Assembly: GCA_021769135.1 (NCBI GenBank)
Contig: JAETTM010000035.1
Location: 1 to 41,315, forward strand
Length of the DNA: 41,315 nt
From: Lachnospiraceae bacterium
GTDB taxonomy: Bacteria > Bacillota > Clostridia > Lachnospirales > Lachnospiraceae
Direction: 5' to 3'
Part shown: in pieces, positions 25,254-33,003 of the stretch
Position numbering within the stretch: the first letter of the stretch is position 1
Layout of the letters: each line of letters begins with the position of its first letter
Translations under genes and position numbers: made by a program
The notes under the pieces: model-generated
Databases searched by the model: none
Seen by the model: the letters and a program-made list of their open reading frames with translations, nothing else
What the model was told of the DNA's origin: nothing

Positions 25254-25548
25254 GCCCTTTCTGTCAATCCAAAAAATTTCATGCTTTAATTCTTTTTAAA
25301 TATTACATCCGTAGGATTTATATGTCAAGCCTTTTTTTCTTTTTCAAAACTTTCCAGGAAATCGCAATCGTTCATCCACTATTTCGAAAAAAGGCCCCTT
25401 CCCGTAATGTGACACATGGTTTACAGTTGCCGTTTCATGTGACATTTTATTACGCTTTTGTATTAAGTTACTTTAGGCAATTAATATATATTGTTCTTTT
25501 AGATTTATGCCTTTTCAGCCTTATAATCTGATATTTCAAATACGCTTT
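25254..25548. other. AT-rich gene-free stretch between PBP and the SecB-like gene
   Basis: About 295 bases without a credible ORF. ATGTGACA occurs twice in direct orientation 30 bases apart (25407-25414, 25437-25444), roughly 155-190 bases upstream of the PBP gene, and might be a regulator site. No strong hairpin is seen. Confidence 0.4.
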
Positions 25549-25938
25549 CTAATTTCCAAACATTTTATTAATATTGAATGGCGGAAGCACCACACTGTCA
25601 GTATCCGGTTGTGCCGTTAACAATGTGAGTTCACTTCTTAAATAAGGCATCAAAATCGCCACAGCATTTTTATTTATTAAATCTTGAACCATTTTATCGT
25701 CCAGTTTTTCTTGTTCTTCAACCTTAAAAAAACCAGATAAACTAATTTCCATATTGTATTCATCTTGTTTTGTTCCGTTCAAAACAAGCGTTACTTTGTA
25801 TGTGTCATTTTTATCTAATCCTATTTGCACTTGCAACCCAAATTTCAATTCATTTGTATTTTTAAAACCTTTTCTATCAAATTCAATTCTATCAAATACC
25901 ATTTTTTGTAAAGTCAACACACTATTGAAATTACCCAT
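25549..25938 (-). CDS. SecB-family chaperone, third gene of a TAC-like operon
   Basis: The start at 25938 is chosen because AAAGGAG lies six bases upstream; an ATG at 25959 would overlap the upstream gene. The 129-residue product has the SecB-fold pattern: N-terminal strand SVLTLQKMVFDRIEF, central antiparallel strands with YNMEISLSGFFKVEEQE, and the C-terminal signature NAVAILMPYLRSEL followed by VVLPPFNINKMF, which mirrors the NILFPYARE...LAPVNFDALF end of SecB. Classical SecB belongs to Proteobacteria. SecB-like proteins elsewhere are often chaperones of toxin-antitoxin-chaperone systems. It is AT-rich like its two operon partners, ten bases after the 238-residue gene. Confidence 0.82.
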   Translation of the reverse strand: MGNFNSVLTLQKMVFDRIEFDRKGFKNTNELKFGLQVQIGLDKNDTYKVTLVLNGTKQDEYNMEISLSGFFKVEEQEKLDDKMVQDLINKNAVAILMPYLRSELTLLTAQPDTDSVVLPPFNINKMFGN

Positions 25939-25948
25939 TTTTTCTCCT

Positions 25949-26665
25949 TTATGCCGCATTTATATAATTATCATCTTCTGACCCTAGTTCCATGCCCAAG
26001 TCTTTTGGCGATACGCTGAAAGTGCTATTAAATACTAATTTGTACTGTTCTTCATTCGAATATTTTCCTGTATTTGCCGCAAAATTAGTACACAATTCCC
26101 CAAAAACTCTCAATGTACTAACTACTTCACTTGAAATTGAAATATTACCGATAGCTGATGCAAATACAGCTAATGCATCTGCCATTGGTTCAATTCCTTT
26201 GTTTATCGTTCCCATTGCTTCTGCTATAGGTTTATAACATTCCCCATTATAATGCACATAATATTCCATTGATGAAAAGTAATTAATCTCCTCTTCAAAC
26301 TCTCCATCTTCTGCGTACATATATGAATCTTCTTTAGGAAGATATGGGCTCTTCTCATCCCAATCTGAATTGTCATAAGCTACTATATATCTATTTTGCA
26401 CATAATCAACAGATATCTTTCCTGATGAACATTCTAATAGCAATTGACGTATTGTAATCTCATCCCGAAGCATTCTTACAATACTTATACCATTAGTTTT
26501 TCCAAGCAGCCATTTACATCCTTTTTCATTATTTTGGCAACATACACCTATGAAAATATCCTTTTTGTCATTCACACAAGTAAAAATAACAGGAAAATAT
26601 GACTCAAAAAGGACTCTGTCAATATAAAGCTGCCCATATTTATCCAGTTTAACAAATTCCTTCAT
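25949..26665 (-). CDS. Unknown protein, candidate antitoxin of the TAC-like operon
   Basis: 238 residues. An N-terminal beta-rich part (1-100, with YFPVIFTCVNDKKDIFIGV), a very acidic middle (about 100-130), helices (about 145-200) and a polar C-terminal tail that looks disordered (about 212-238). There is no signal peptide. It overlaps the upstream gene by four bases (ATGA), so the two are translationally coupled, as toxin-antitoxin pairs often are. A tail of this kind would suit a chaperone-addiction segment recognised by the SecB-like partner. No antitoxin DNA-binding domain is recognised, so the role is inferred from position. Confidence 0.7.
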   Translation of the reverse strand: MKEFVKLDKYGQLYIDRVLFESYFPVIFTCVNDKKDIFIGVCCQNNEKGCKWLLGKTNGISIVRMLRDEITIRQLLLECSSGKISVDYVQNRYIVAYDNSDWDEKSPYLPKEDSYMYAEDGEFEEEINYFSSMEYYVHYNGECYKPIAEAMGTINKGIEPMADALAVFASAIGNISISSEVVSTLRVFGELCTNFAANTGKYSNEEQYKLVFNSTFSVSPKDLGMELGSEDDNYINAA

Positions 26666-27141
26666 TTCTTTTCATCTCTTTCTTTAATGAAATTCTGAAG
26701 ATATTCTTCAAAATTAATTATCATTTCAAACTCTTCAAATGGCGATGCATCTTTATAAAGCCACCAATCAACATGTGAAGTTCTTTTCTTTGTTCTCTCC
26801 CTTGTCCTCTGTACCAATCCATGCCTGGGATTGGTCTCTCCAACCGCGATTTGGTAAGGAACCTTCATATCTGATATAACGCCTGCAAATCTTTTCACAT
26901 CTGTAGGTTTCTCAAATGTAGATAGAGAATATTGTCCCGGGTCTGTCAAATCAGCTAAAGGGTTCAATACACAGCCATTTTCTTCAAAAGAAGGCAGAAA
27001 GGAATTCTTATCGCACTTCCCACTTCTACATGCCCTATATACCTTTATTGATTCTTCCCTTGCTCCATCCGGCAATTTGAACCTTTGAAAATAATCAGGA
27101 AATATTTTTTCAATTCTCTTTTGAGTATTTTTATTATCCAA
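26662..27141 (-). CDS. Unknown protein, candidate ADP-ribosyltransferase-like toxin
   Basis: 159 residues from a TTG at 27141 with GAGGAA five bases upstream. IKVYRAC (Arg36), YSLSTFEKPTDVKRFA (residues 71-86) and a C-terminal HVDWWLYKDASPFEEFE (123-139) fall in the order of an R-S-E-type ADP-ribosyltransferase: an Arg strand, an S-x-S strand followed by an [A/V]xxFA helix, and an acidic Glu strand. The middle (ERTKKRTS) is basic, suiting a nucleic-acid target. The match is by eye and weak. First gene of the operon, as cmdT is in CmdTAC. What else: an uncharacterised enzyme unrelated to ART. AT-rich, so probably acquired. Confidence 0.65.
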   Translation of the reverse strand: MDNKNTQKRIEKIFPDYFQRFKLPDGAREESIKVYRACRSGKCDKNSFLPSFEENGCVLNPLADLTDPGQYSLSTFEKPTDVKRFAGVISDMKVPYQIAVGETNPRHGLVQRTRERTKKRTSHVDWWLYKDASPFEEFEMIINFEEYLQNFIKERDEKK

Positions 27142-27244
27142 ATTTGTTCCTCTTTTTGTGAATACAATAAACCAAGAATATTATTTCACAAAACCTCCCT
27201 ATTCCCACTCATCAATTACATACCTAATTTCAATTTCCATTTTT

Positions 27245-27273
27245 ATTATACATCACATAAAGACTTTTGAACA
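27245..27273 (-). promoter_or_regulatory. Promoter of the TAC-like operon
   Basis: On the minus strand TATAAT (27250-27245) is preceded at 17 bases by TGTTCA (27273-27268). The expected leader of about 95 bases precedes the TTG start at 27141. No long palindrome is seen near it. Confidence 0.5.
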
Positions 27274-27296
27274 CTAAATTTAATATAAATTTTGTA

Positions 27297-27409
27297 TGCA
27301 AAGTCCGTACAAATGCGTAGATGCGACAAAGAATCCGGTCCTTTTGCCGTAGGCAAAACTCAAAATGGCCGGATTCCGTAACAGGGCAGCCGAAAGGCTG
27401 AACTGTTAC
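27297..27409 (-). repeat. 113-bp double-hairpin dispersed repeat, copy 2
   Basis: Same length and structure as 21107-21219 but in opposite orientation. On the minus strand it runs from GTAACAG (27409) to CGGACTTTGCA (27297). Both stems are kept; most differences lie in the loop of the second hairpin and in the tail. It lies between the LacI terminator and the promoter of the TAC-like operon. Confidence 0.85.
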
Positions 27410-27477
27410 ATGCAAAGCAGTATAACGCTGTGACATCCCTTTCCCTGGTATCCCAATGTTACATTACTATCATAAAA

Positions 27478-27503
27478 TGGCGGGCACTCAAGGGAACCCG
27501 CCA
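27478..27503 (-). terminator. Intrinsic terminator of the LacI gene
   Basis: TGGCGGG/CCCGCCA arms (27497-27503 with 27478-27484) around a 12-base loop, followed on the minus strand by TTTTATG. It starts 16 bases after the LacI stop. Confidence 0.85.
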
Positions 27504-27518
27504 ATAAATCCAAACCAA

Positions 27519-28487
27519 TCACTTCACCAAATAATACCCTAACTTAATCTCCTTCAAATCCGTTCCCCCCTGATGCAATATCTCCATCAGCATTCCCGCC
27601 GCCATCTCCCCGCTTTTTTCATAAGAGTAGTGCACGGTCAATAATGGCGGGCTCATCACCCCCGCCAAATCCGAATCTCCCTGTCCGGCCACCAGCGTTT
27701 GTCCGGGAACTTCGATTCCCCGTTCCCGCAAATATTTCACCGCACCGGCCGCCATCGTATCCGTAGCGCAAATAATCCCGTCCAAATCCCCGCATTTTTC
27801 CAACAGTTCCCCGGTTTTTTCATATCCTGAAGCCACCGTGAAGGCGGAAATCACATAATTTTTTGCAAGTTCCCCCAGCCCTGCATCCTGCAGCGCATCC
27901 TGAAAGCCCTTATACCTCTGTTCGCCTACCGCTTTATCCTGCCAGATGGCGCCCAAATAGCCCAGCTTTTTCCGCCCCGTTTCCAGCAAATACTTCGTCA
28001 AATCATAAGAAGCGTGGTAATCATCATGATAAACGCAGCAACAGCCGGAAAGGTGCTGCCCTACAAGGATGACGGGCACCGGCATATTTTTTAAAACCTG
28101 TTTATGCCTGGCCGTAATCACCGTAGCCACCAGAATCACGCCATCCACCTGCTTTTCGCTGAAAGTATCCAGATATTCCAGTTCCTTTTCCGGGTCATTC
28201 TGGGTCACCGCCAGGAGCATTTGGTATTTCCTCCCGTTTAATACGGAAAGGATGCCTTCTACCACCCTTCCGATGGATGCCGACGCCACTTTCGGCACGA
28301 TTACCCCTATCATTTTCGTTTTTTTCGTCCTGAGCGTCTGGGCCTGCACCGAAGGGCGGTATCCGGTTTCTTCCACCACCCTGCGGATTTTTTCCCTTTT
28401 TTCCTCCGAAATATACCCGTCATTAAAATAACGGGAAACAGCTGCGCTGGACACACCGGCCCGCTTGGCAATTTCCGCAATATTCAT
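27519..28487 (-). CDS. LacI-family sugar-responsive repressor
   Basis: 322 residues. The N-terminal LacI helix-turn-helix and hinge are NIAEIAKRAGVSSAAVSRYFN and KIRRVVEETGYRPS. A periplasmic-binding-protein-like effector domain follows (KMIGVIVPK to the end), with DGVILVAT and DGIICATDTMAAG. It is the last gene of a minus-strand block with a PTS remnant and an amylosucrase-like GH13, so it probably once responded to the sugar (or sugar phosphate) handled by them, likely an alpha-glucoside such as sucrose. No operator palindrome was identified. Confidence 0.9.
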   Translation of the reverse strand: MNIAEIAKRAGVSSAAVSRYFNDGYISEEKREKIRRVVEETGYRPSVQAQTLRTKKTKMIGVIVPKVASASIGRVVEGILSVLNGRKYQMLLAVTQNDPEKELEYLDTFSEKQVDGVILVATVITARHKQVLKNMPVPVILVGQHLSGCCCVYHDDYHASYDLTKYLLETGRKKLGYLGAIWQDKAVGEQRYKGFQDALQDAGLGELAKNYVISAFTVASGYEKTGELLEKCGDLDGIICATDTMAAGAVKYLRERGIEVPGQTLVAGQGDSDLAGVMSPPLLTVHYSYEKSGEMAAGMLMEILHQGGTDLKEIKLGYYLVK

Positions 28488-28510
28488 CCGGCTGCTCCTT
28501 ATTATTCCTT

Positions 28511-28539
28511 CACAGTTCAGCTTTCGGCTCCCCTGTTAC
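28511..28539 (-). repeat. Partial copy of the dispersed repeat (first hairpin only)
   Basis: Plus-strand bases match ACAGTTCAGC...CGGCT...CCTGTTAC of the 113-bp repeat's first hairpin with a few changes. It sits between the GH13 stop and the LacI start. Confidence 0.6.
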
Positions 28540-28556
28540 CGTTTTTCCTTCATCTA

Positions 28557-30422
28557 CTATTTCTTTTTCATGTAATAAAACCCGTATGCCGGTATATTCA
28601 CCCCTATGGGCTTCATCTCTTTCCCTGAAATCAATTCCACATAATCGCCGTCCGTCTCGTTAATCCAGGCCGTCTTGTCGAACTCGCTGAAATTGAACAG
28701 GCCGATGATTTTTTCCCCTTCAAAATACCTGGCTATGCAAAGCACCGAAGGATCCCATGTATCGATAGTCCATGTATCCGCATTGGATACAAATGCTTTT
28801 TCCTTTTTCCGAATCTGCTCTAACTGCTCCAGGCGATGGAAAATTTTCGCTTCCACCGTATCCTTTTTGGAAATGTTCTTTGCCAGTTCCCACTTCATCG
28901 CCCCTCTGTGGATATAGCGGGAATCCGGCGCTTTGTCCGGGTCCTCCTTATAGGTATAATCGTTGACCTGGCCTATTTCATCCCCGCTGTAGAGCACCGG
29001 TATCCCGGACTGCATGAACATATAGGCATGGAGCATCACATCCATTTGGATAGCCTTCTCCATGGCCGCCTCGTCCTGCTCAAACCCGGCTTTTTCCACG
29101 CCGCACATGGACGCTGTAGTTCCGCAGAACCTGGCATCCCCCGTCACCGGGTCCGCATTATAAAGTTCTCCCCGACTGTTGCTGCCCCCCGCAAAGCCCT
29201 GGAAATAATCGTTCAAATATTTTTTGTGAGAGCGCTCCCCAATGCCTTCCGACATCAAAGCACCGTAATCCAGCCCCCAGCCAATATCGTCATGGCAGCG
29301 GAGATAATTCAAAAATACGTAATCCTTCGGCAAAGAATTCACAATATCCAGCTGCTTTTTCAGCAGCCGCACATCCCTGGTGGCCACCGTATGCCAAGTA
29401 GTCGCCATCGTTGTCACATTATAGAGCATATGGCATTCCGGCTTTTCCACCGTGCCGAAATAAGGAACTACCTTTTCCGGTTCCATTACCACTTCGCCCA
29501 ACAGAAGGACGCCCGGACATACGATTTCGCTTATCATGCGCATCATGCGCACAATGGTATGCACCTGGGGAAGGTTCCTGCATGGCGTGTTCAGTTCCTT
29601 CCATATATAAGGCACCGCGTCGATGCGGATAATGTCAATCCCTTTATTGGCAAGGAAAAGGAAATTGTACATCATTTCGTTGAATACCCTTGGGTTTTTA
29701 TAATTCAAATCCCATTGGTACGGGTAAAACGTAGTCATTACAAAATGCTTCTGCTCCGGAAGATAGGTGAAATTCCCCGGCGCCGTGGTGGGAAATACCT
29801 GGGGCACAGTCTGCTCATATAAGGACGGTATGTAGGAGTTTTCAAAGAAAAAGTAACGGCTCATATATTCTCCGTCGCCTTCCCTGGCCTTTTTCGCCCA
29901 TTCATGGTCCTCCGACGTATGGTTCATCACGAAATCCATACATACGTTAATCCCCTTTTTGTGGCAGGCCTCCGTCAAATCCTCCAAATCCTCCATAGAG
30001 CCCAGGTCCTCCTGCACCTTCCGGAAATCCGAAACCGCATATCCCCCGTCCGAACGCCCTTTCGGCGTTTCCAGGAAAGGCATCAGATGGACATAGTTCA
30101 CGTTGCATTGCTCTATATAATCCAGCCTAGACTGCACGCCCTTCATGTTCCCTGCAAAATTATCGATATAAAACATCATCCCAAGCATATCGTTTCGCTT
30201 GTACCAATCCTGATGCTCTTCCCGGTTTTTATCCAGCGATTTCAACGCCTTTTTTCTATCCCGGTAAAAGTCCTCCATCTTATCGCACAGTTCGGCGAAC
30301 ATCGAACTGTTGTCATATAATTCCATATAAAGCCAGCGCAGCTCCTCAAAATGCCTGTCAAACCTCTCCTGATAAGTTTTCATTGCAGCATTTTCCTTTG
30401 CAGCATTTTCTTTCATGTCCAT
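28557..30422 (-). CDS. Amylosucrase-like GH13 glycoside hydrolase/transglucosidase
   Basis: The start at 30422 (or 30416) is chosen because GGAGGAGGAA precedes it; the longer frame to 30557 would be encoded by a repeat. The 621-residue product has the amylosucrase pattern of GH13: the N-terminal all-helical domain, DFVMNHTSEDHEWA, the nucleophile Asp in IIRIDAVPYIWKELNTPCRNLPQ, acid/base Glu in LLLGEVVMEP, and NYLRCHDDIGW with the third carboxylate. VTGDARFCGTTASM and LYSGDEIGQVND also fit. Amylosucrases transfer glucose from sucrose to glucan; related enzymes hydrolyse sucrose. It has no signal peptide, so it acts in the cytoplasm, consistent with sugar imported by the neighbouring (now broken) PTS. 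Confidence 0.88.
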   Translation of the reverse strand: MDMKENAAKENAAMKTYQERFDRHFEELRWLYMELYDNSSMFAELCDKMEDFYRDRKKALKSLDKNREEHQDWYKRNDMLGMMFYIDNFAGNMKGVQSRLDYIEQCNVNYVHLMPFLETPKGRSDGGYAVSDFRKVQEDLGSMEDLEDLTEACHKKGINVCMDFVMNHTSEDHEWAKKAREGDGEYMSRYFFFENSYIPSLYEQTVPQVFPTTAPGNFTYLPEQKHFVMTTFYPYQWDLNYKNPRVFNEMMYNFLFLANKGIDIIRIDAVPYIWKELNTPCRNLPQVHTIVRMMRMISEIVCPGVLLLGEVVMEPEKVVPYFGTVEKPECHMLYNVTTMATTWHTVATRDVRLLKKQLDIVNSLPKDYVFLNYLRCHDDIGWGLDYGALMSEGIGERSHKKYLNDYFQGFAGGSNSRGELYNADPVTGDARFCGTTASMCGVEKAGFEQDEAAMEKAIQMDVMLHAYMFMQSGIPVLYSGDEIGQVNDYTYKEDPDKAPDSRYIHRGAMKWELAKNISKKDTVEAKIFHRLEQLEQIRKKEKAFVSNADTWTIDTWDPSVLCIARYFEGEKIIGLFNFSEFDKTAWINETDGDYVELISGKEMKPIGVNIPAYGFYYMKKK

Positions 30423-30504
30423 TTCCTCCTCCAAACTTTCCGCCTTTCCGTTTCGGCGGCCCCTGTTCTTGTCTATGCCTGCAGCAGCTCTGCCATAGGG
30501 CAAA

Positions 30505-30550
30505 GCAACAGTCCATCCTGCGGCTTCCCTGTTACGGAATCCGGCCATTT
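30505..30550 (+). repeat. Partial copy of the dispersed repeat upstream of the GH13 gene
   Basis: Degenerate first hairpin (GCAACAGTCCA...CCTGTTAC) continuing into GGAATCCGGCCATTT, the left arm of the second hairpin; the rest is missing. It lies between the PTS remnant and the GH13 start. Confidence 0.6.
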
Positions 30551-30577
30551 CTTCCATTCATTCCATTTATTATATCA

Positions 30578-31807
30578 TCAATTTTCATCTACCGTAAACA
30601 GTTTTTCCATCTTTTCTACGACTCCGGTTTTCAGGACTTTGAAACCCGGATAATCATCGCTGTTGGTCAAGAGCACCGCTGTCACTGTGCTGTACCCCTC
30701 CGCCTTAATCTTTCCTATATCAAAGCTTATCAATTTCTGCCCCGCTTTCGGTCTCGTCCGTCAGTTCCGGTTCACGGCTTTCCTTTCTATCCGTTCCTTC
30801 CTCTTCCTCCTCTTTCCATACAAACCATGTCAGGACAAAGGAAATCCCAAAGGAAACTGCAAGCACGATAGCATACTACCGTCAATGGATATAAAGCGCC
30901 CATAATCATTGCGCCCACGCCATGGCCTACCGTAATAATCCAGCCCGCAAAATCCAGCACATAGGTTTCCGCCGTGGAGAAAATCGGGCCGATAATCCCC
31001 AGCGTGAGAAATGCCGTAGCCAACACCGTACAAAGAGTGGAGACAAACAAATCTATCATCTCCGGCACATGCTTATGCAGCCATTTCTCGATTTTGCACA
31101 TCAGCCAGATGGCAATTACCACAGGAATGACATGTCCCTGATACCCTACCTGGCGAATAGGGAACCCGAACAGCCTCCATACGGGGATATCCGCAGCATC
31201 CACGCTTTCTACCGACCATGCGTTCATCAGGCTTGGGTGAATCATTATCATACCGATTACCGCCCCAAGAAAAATATTTCCGCCAAAAAACGCGGGTAGC
31301 CGACACCGCTACCAATACCGGGAGGAATGTAAAAGCCGTATTTGCCATCAAATCCAAAATTCCATACCAATCGCTCCCCGCGAAGCTGGGAATCGCTTTT
31401 CCCAGCGCCTCCACCAGGCCCATCATAAGGCCGGAAGCCACAATGGTCGGGAGAATCGGCACGAACACATCCCCCAAAGCCTTTATCATCCTTTTTAGCA
31501 CCGGCTGCTTCGCCGCTGCCGCCGCCTTTACCTCTTCCTTTGTAGCCGCGGTCATGCCGCTGATTTTCAGGAATTCGTCATACACCTTATTCACCGTTCC
31601 GGTGCCTATAATGAGCTGGAGCTGCCCGTTATTGCTGAACACGCCTCTCACGCCGTCGATGTTTTCCAGCTTCTTCATATCGATTTTCCCATTGTCCACC
31701 GTAACCAGCCGCAGCCTTGTGGCGCAATGGGCCGCACTGACCAGATTGTCTCTCCCGCCTAAAGTTTCGTAAATTTCTTTCGCGCATTTCCCATAGTCCA
31801 TCGCCAT
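30578..31807 (-). pseudogene. Broken PTS EIIBCA (sucrose/trehalose/beta-glucoside class)
   Basis: From ATG 31807 the frame gives an EIIB domain (the phospho-cysteine is in SAAHCATRLRL) and the start of EIIC. A run of six bases at 31285-31290 shifts the frame: the product goes wrong after SATRV and continues correctly in the next frame as GMIMIHPSLMNAWS. EIIC stops at GALYPLTVV (about 30890); the expected following region is missing, and the sequence resumes as AIVLAVSFGISFVLTW, then an acidic linker. A last frame change leads into FDIGKIKAEGYSTVTAVLLTN, the C-terminal end of EIIA, ending at 30578. Most of EIIA, including its active histidine, is gone. The single homopolymer change might be a sequencing error; the two deletions are not. 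Confidence 0.85.
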
Positions 31808-31883
31808 TTTCCTTTACCTCTCCTTTTTTATTTTTATGTATTGGTAAGACCTTTCTATTTCCAGGGCTTTCAACGCCCGAATC

Positions 31884-32711
31884 CTATACTAACCCATGTT
31901 TCTCAAAAGCATGCCGCAGGCCGTCTTCTTTTACGGAAGGGCATATATCGTCCGCCAATGCCTTCAGGCCACTGCTCCCGTTTTCCATGCAGATGCCCAG
32001 CCCGGCCGCTTCCAGCATTTCCTTATCGTTCATGCTATCCCCCATCGCTATGGAATCCTCCAGGGGAATTTGCAGATGCCGACATACCATTTCCACCGCT
32101 TTCCCTTTATCGAACTGCCTGCTTACCACTTCCCCGTTGATAAACCCCTGGGGATTTTTCCCCTGTATGCAAAATGCAAAATCCTTATCCAGCACTCTGC
32201 GAGGTTCTTCCAGCTGCTCTTCCGTTTGGCTTACAATGACAATTTTGTAGGCTGGCTGGCCTTTATACTCTTTCATAGGCCTGATATTTAAAGACTTCTC
32301 AATCTGTTCCCTCCACCTTAGCAGCTCGCTGTTGCCGTTTCCGGAATGCGTCCGCAGAAAATCTTTAAAGCCTTCATCCGTATAGGAACCATCCATACAT
32401 TCTATCGTCCGATAGACGTTGTTTTTCTCCAACACCGCCATCGCCCGCGTTTTCTGTTCATCTGTCATCGGGCAGTCATAGATTACCTCTTTCCCTATTT
32501 GGATATAGCCTCCTGAACTGGCCACTATACCGTCAAAATCATACTTTAACAAAGGAAGAAGCATATCGTAATTCCTGCCGGTGCACAGAAATACGTAATG
32601 CCCCAGCTTCCTGGCCTGCCCAATGGCCCACAGCGCCGAATCCGGCGGCTCGTTGCATCCCGGCTCCGTCAATGTTCCGTCAATGTCCAGAAAAATAATT
32701 TTACGCTTCAT
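31884..32711 (-). CDS. Cof-type HAD hydrolase (sugar phosphatase-like)
   Basis: 275 residues of the HAD superfamily IIB (Cof) type. Motif I is FLDIDGTLTEPG (nucleophile Asp9), motif II FLCTGRN, motif III around Lys, motif IV MGDSMNDKEML. The cap inserted between motifs II and III (about 85-190) marks the IIB class, which dephosphorylates small phospho-sugars or cofactors. It is the first gene of the minus-strand block followed by the PTS remnant, the GH13 enzyme and LacI, which suggests a sugar-phosphate substrate. Confidence 0.88.
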   Translation of the reverse strand: MKRKIIFLDIDGTLTEPGCNEPPDSALWAIGQARKLGHYVFLCTGRNYDMLLPLLKYDFDGIVASSGGYIQIGKEVIYDCPMTDEQKTRAMAVLEKNNVYRTIECMDGSYTDEGFKDFLRTHSGNGNSELLRWREQIEKSLNIRPMKEYKGQPAYKIVIVSQTEEQLEEPRRVLDKDFAFCIQGKNPQGFINGEVVSRQFDKGKAVEMVCRHLQIPLEDSIAMGDSMNDKEMLEAAGLGICMENGSSGLKALADDICPSVKEDGLRHAFEKHGLV

Positions 32712-32888
32712 TCCTGTCTTCGCCCTCCGTTTTTATTCTTCACCTATTCTGTTTTATATGCAATCAATTTCATATTTGCATTCCATTGCTTACCTCTGCT
32801 TCAATATCTAGTACAGCCCCATACAGGTATTCTCATTTGGCTCGTCGCATGTGACATGGAACCACGCTCTTTTCTGAACATGAGAAAA

Positions 32889-32912
32889 GCATCTGTCATT
32901 GCCGACAGATGC
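32889..32912 (-). terminator. Terminator downstream of the antitoxin/toxin remnant
   Basis: Perfect nine-base arms GCATCTGTC/GACAGATGC with a six-base loop, followed on the minus strand by TTTTCTC. It is 14 bases past the stop of the toxin remnant. The region 32712-32888 upstream of the HAD gene shows no other gene. Confidence 0.75.
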
Positions 32913-32925
32913 CCTACGTTTTAAT

Positions 32926-33003
32926 TCAGTATTCGATTTTTGTTTCACTAAGCTGACTGCGGACATCCCTGCCGCTATACATGATGCGTACAATGCTCAC
33001 TGT
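32926..33003 (-). pseudogene. C-terminal stub of a RelE/ParE-type toxin
   Basis: Read in the -1 frame relative to the antitoxin end, this stretch gives TVSIVRIMYSGRDVRSQL followed by a few residues and TGA at 32928-32926. It matches the last strand and tail (V-x-I-x-R-I-x-x-x-x-R-D) of RelE/ParE-superfamily toxins. There is no room for the preceding about 70 residues, which normally lie between the antitoxin stop and this point. A deletion has fused the antitoxin 3' end to the toxin 3' end, so the toxin must be inactive. Confidence 0.7.

Noticed and set aside
25407-25444. ATGTGACA direct repeats as a BlaI/MecI-type operator for the PBP
   Set aside because: They do not match the dyad TACA/TGTA pattern of those operators, and no blaR/mecR-type gene is present.
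21107-27409. The segment between the two 113-bp repeats as a composite transposon
   Set aside because: The repeats encode no transposase, further partial copies lie outside, and housekeeping-looking genes such as tRNA-Ala and the PBP sit inside.
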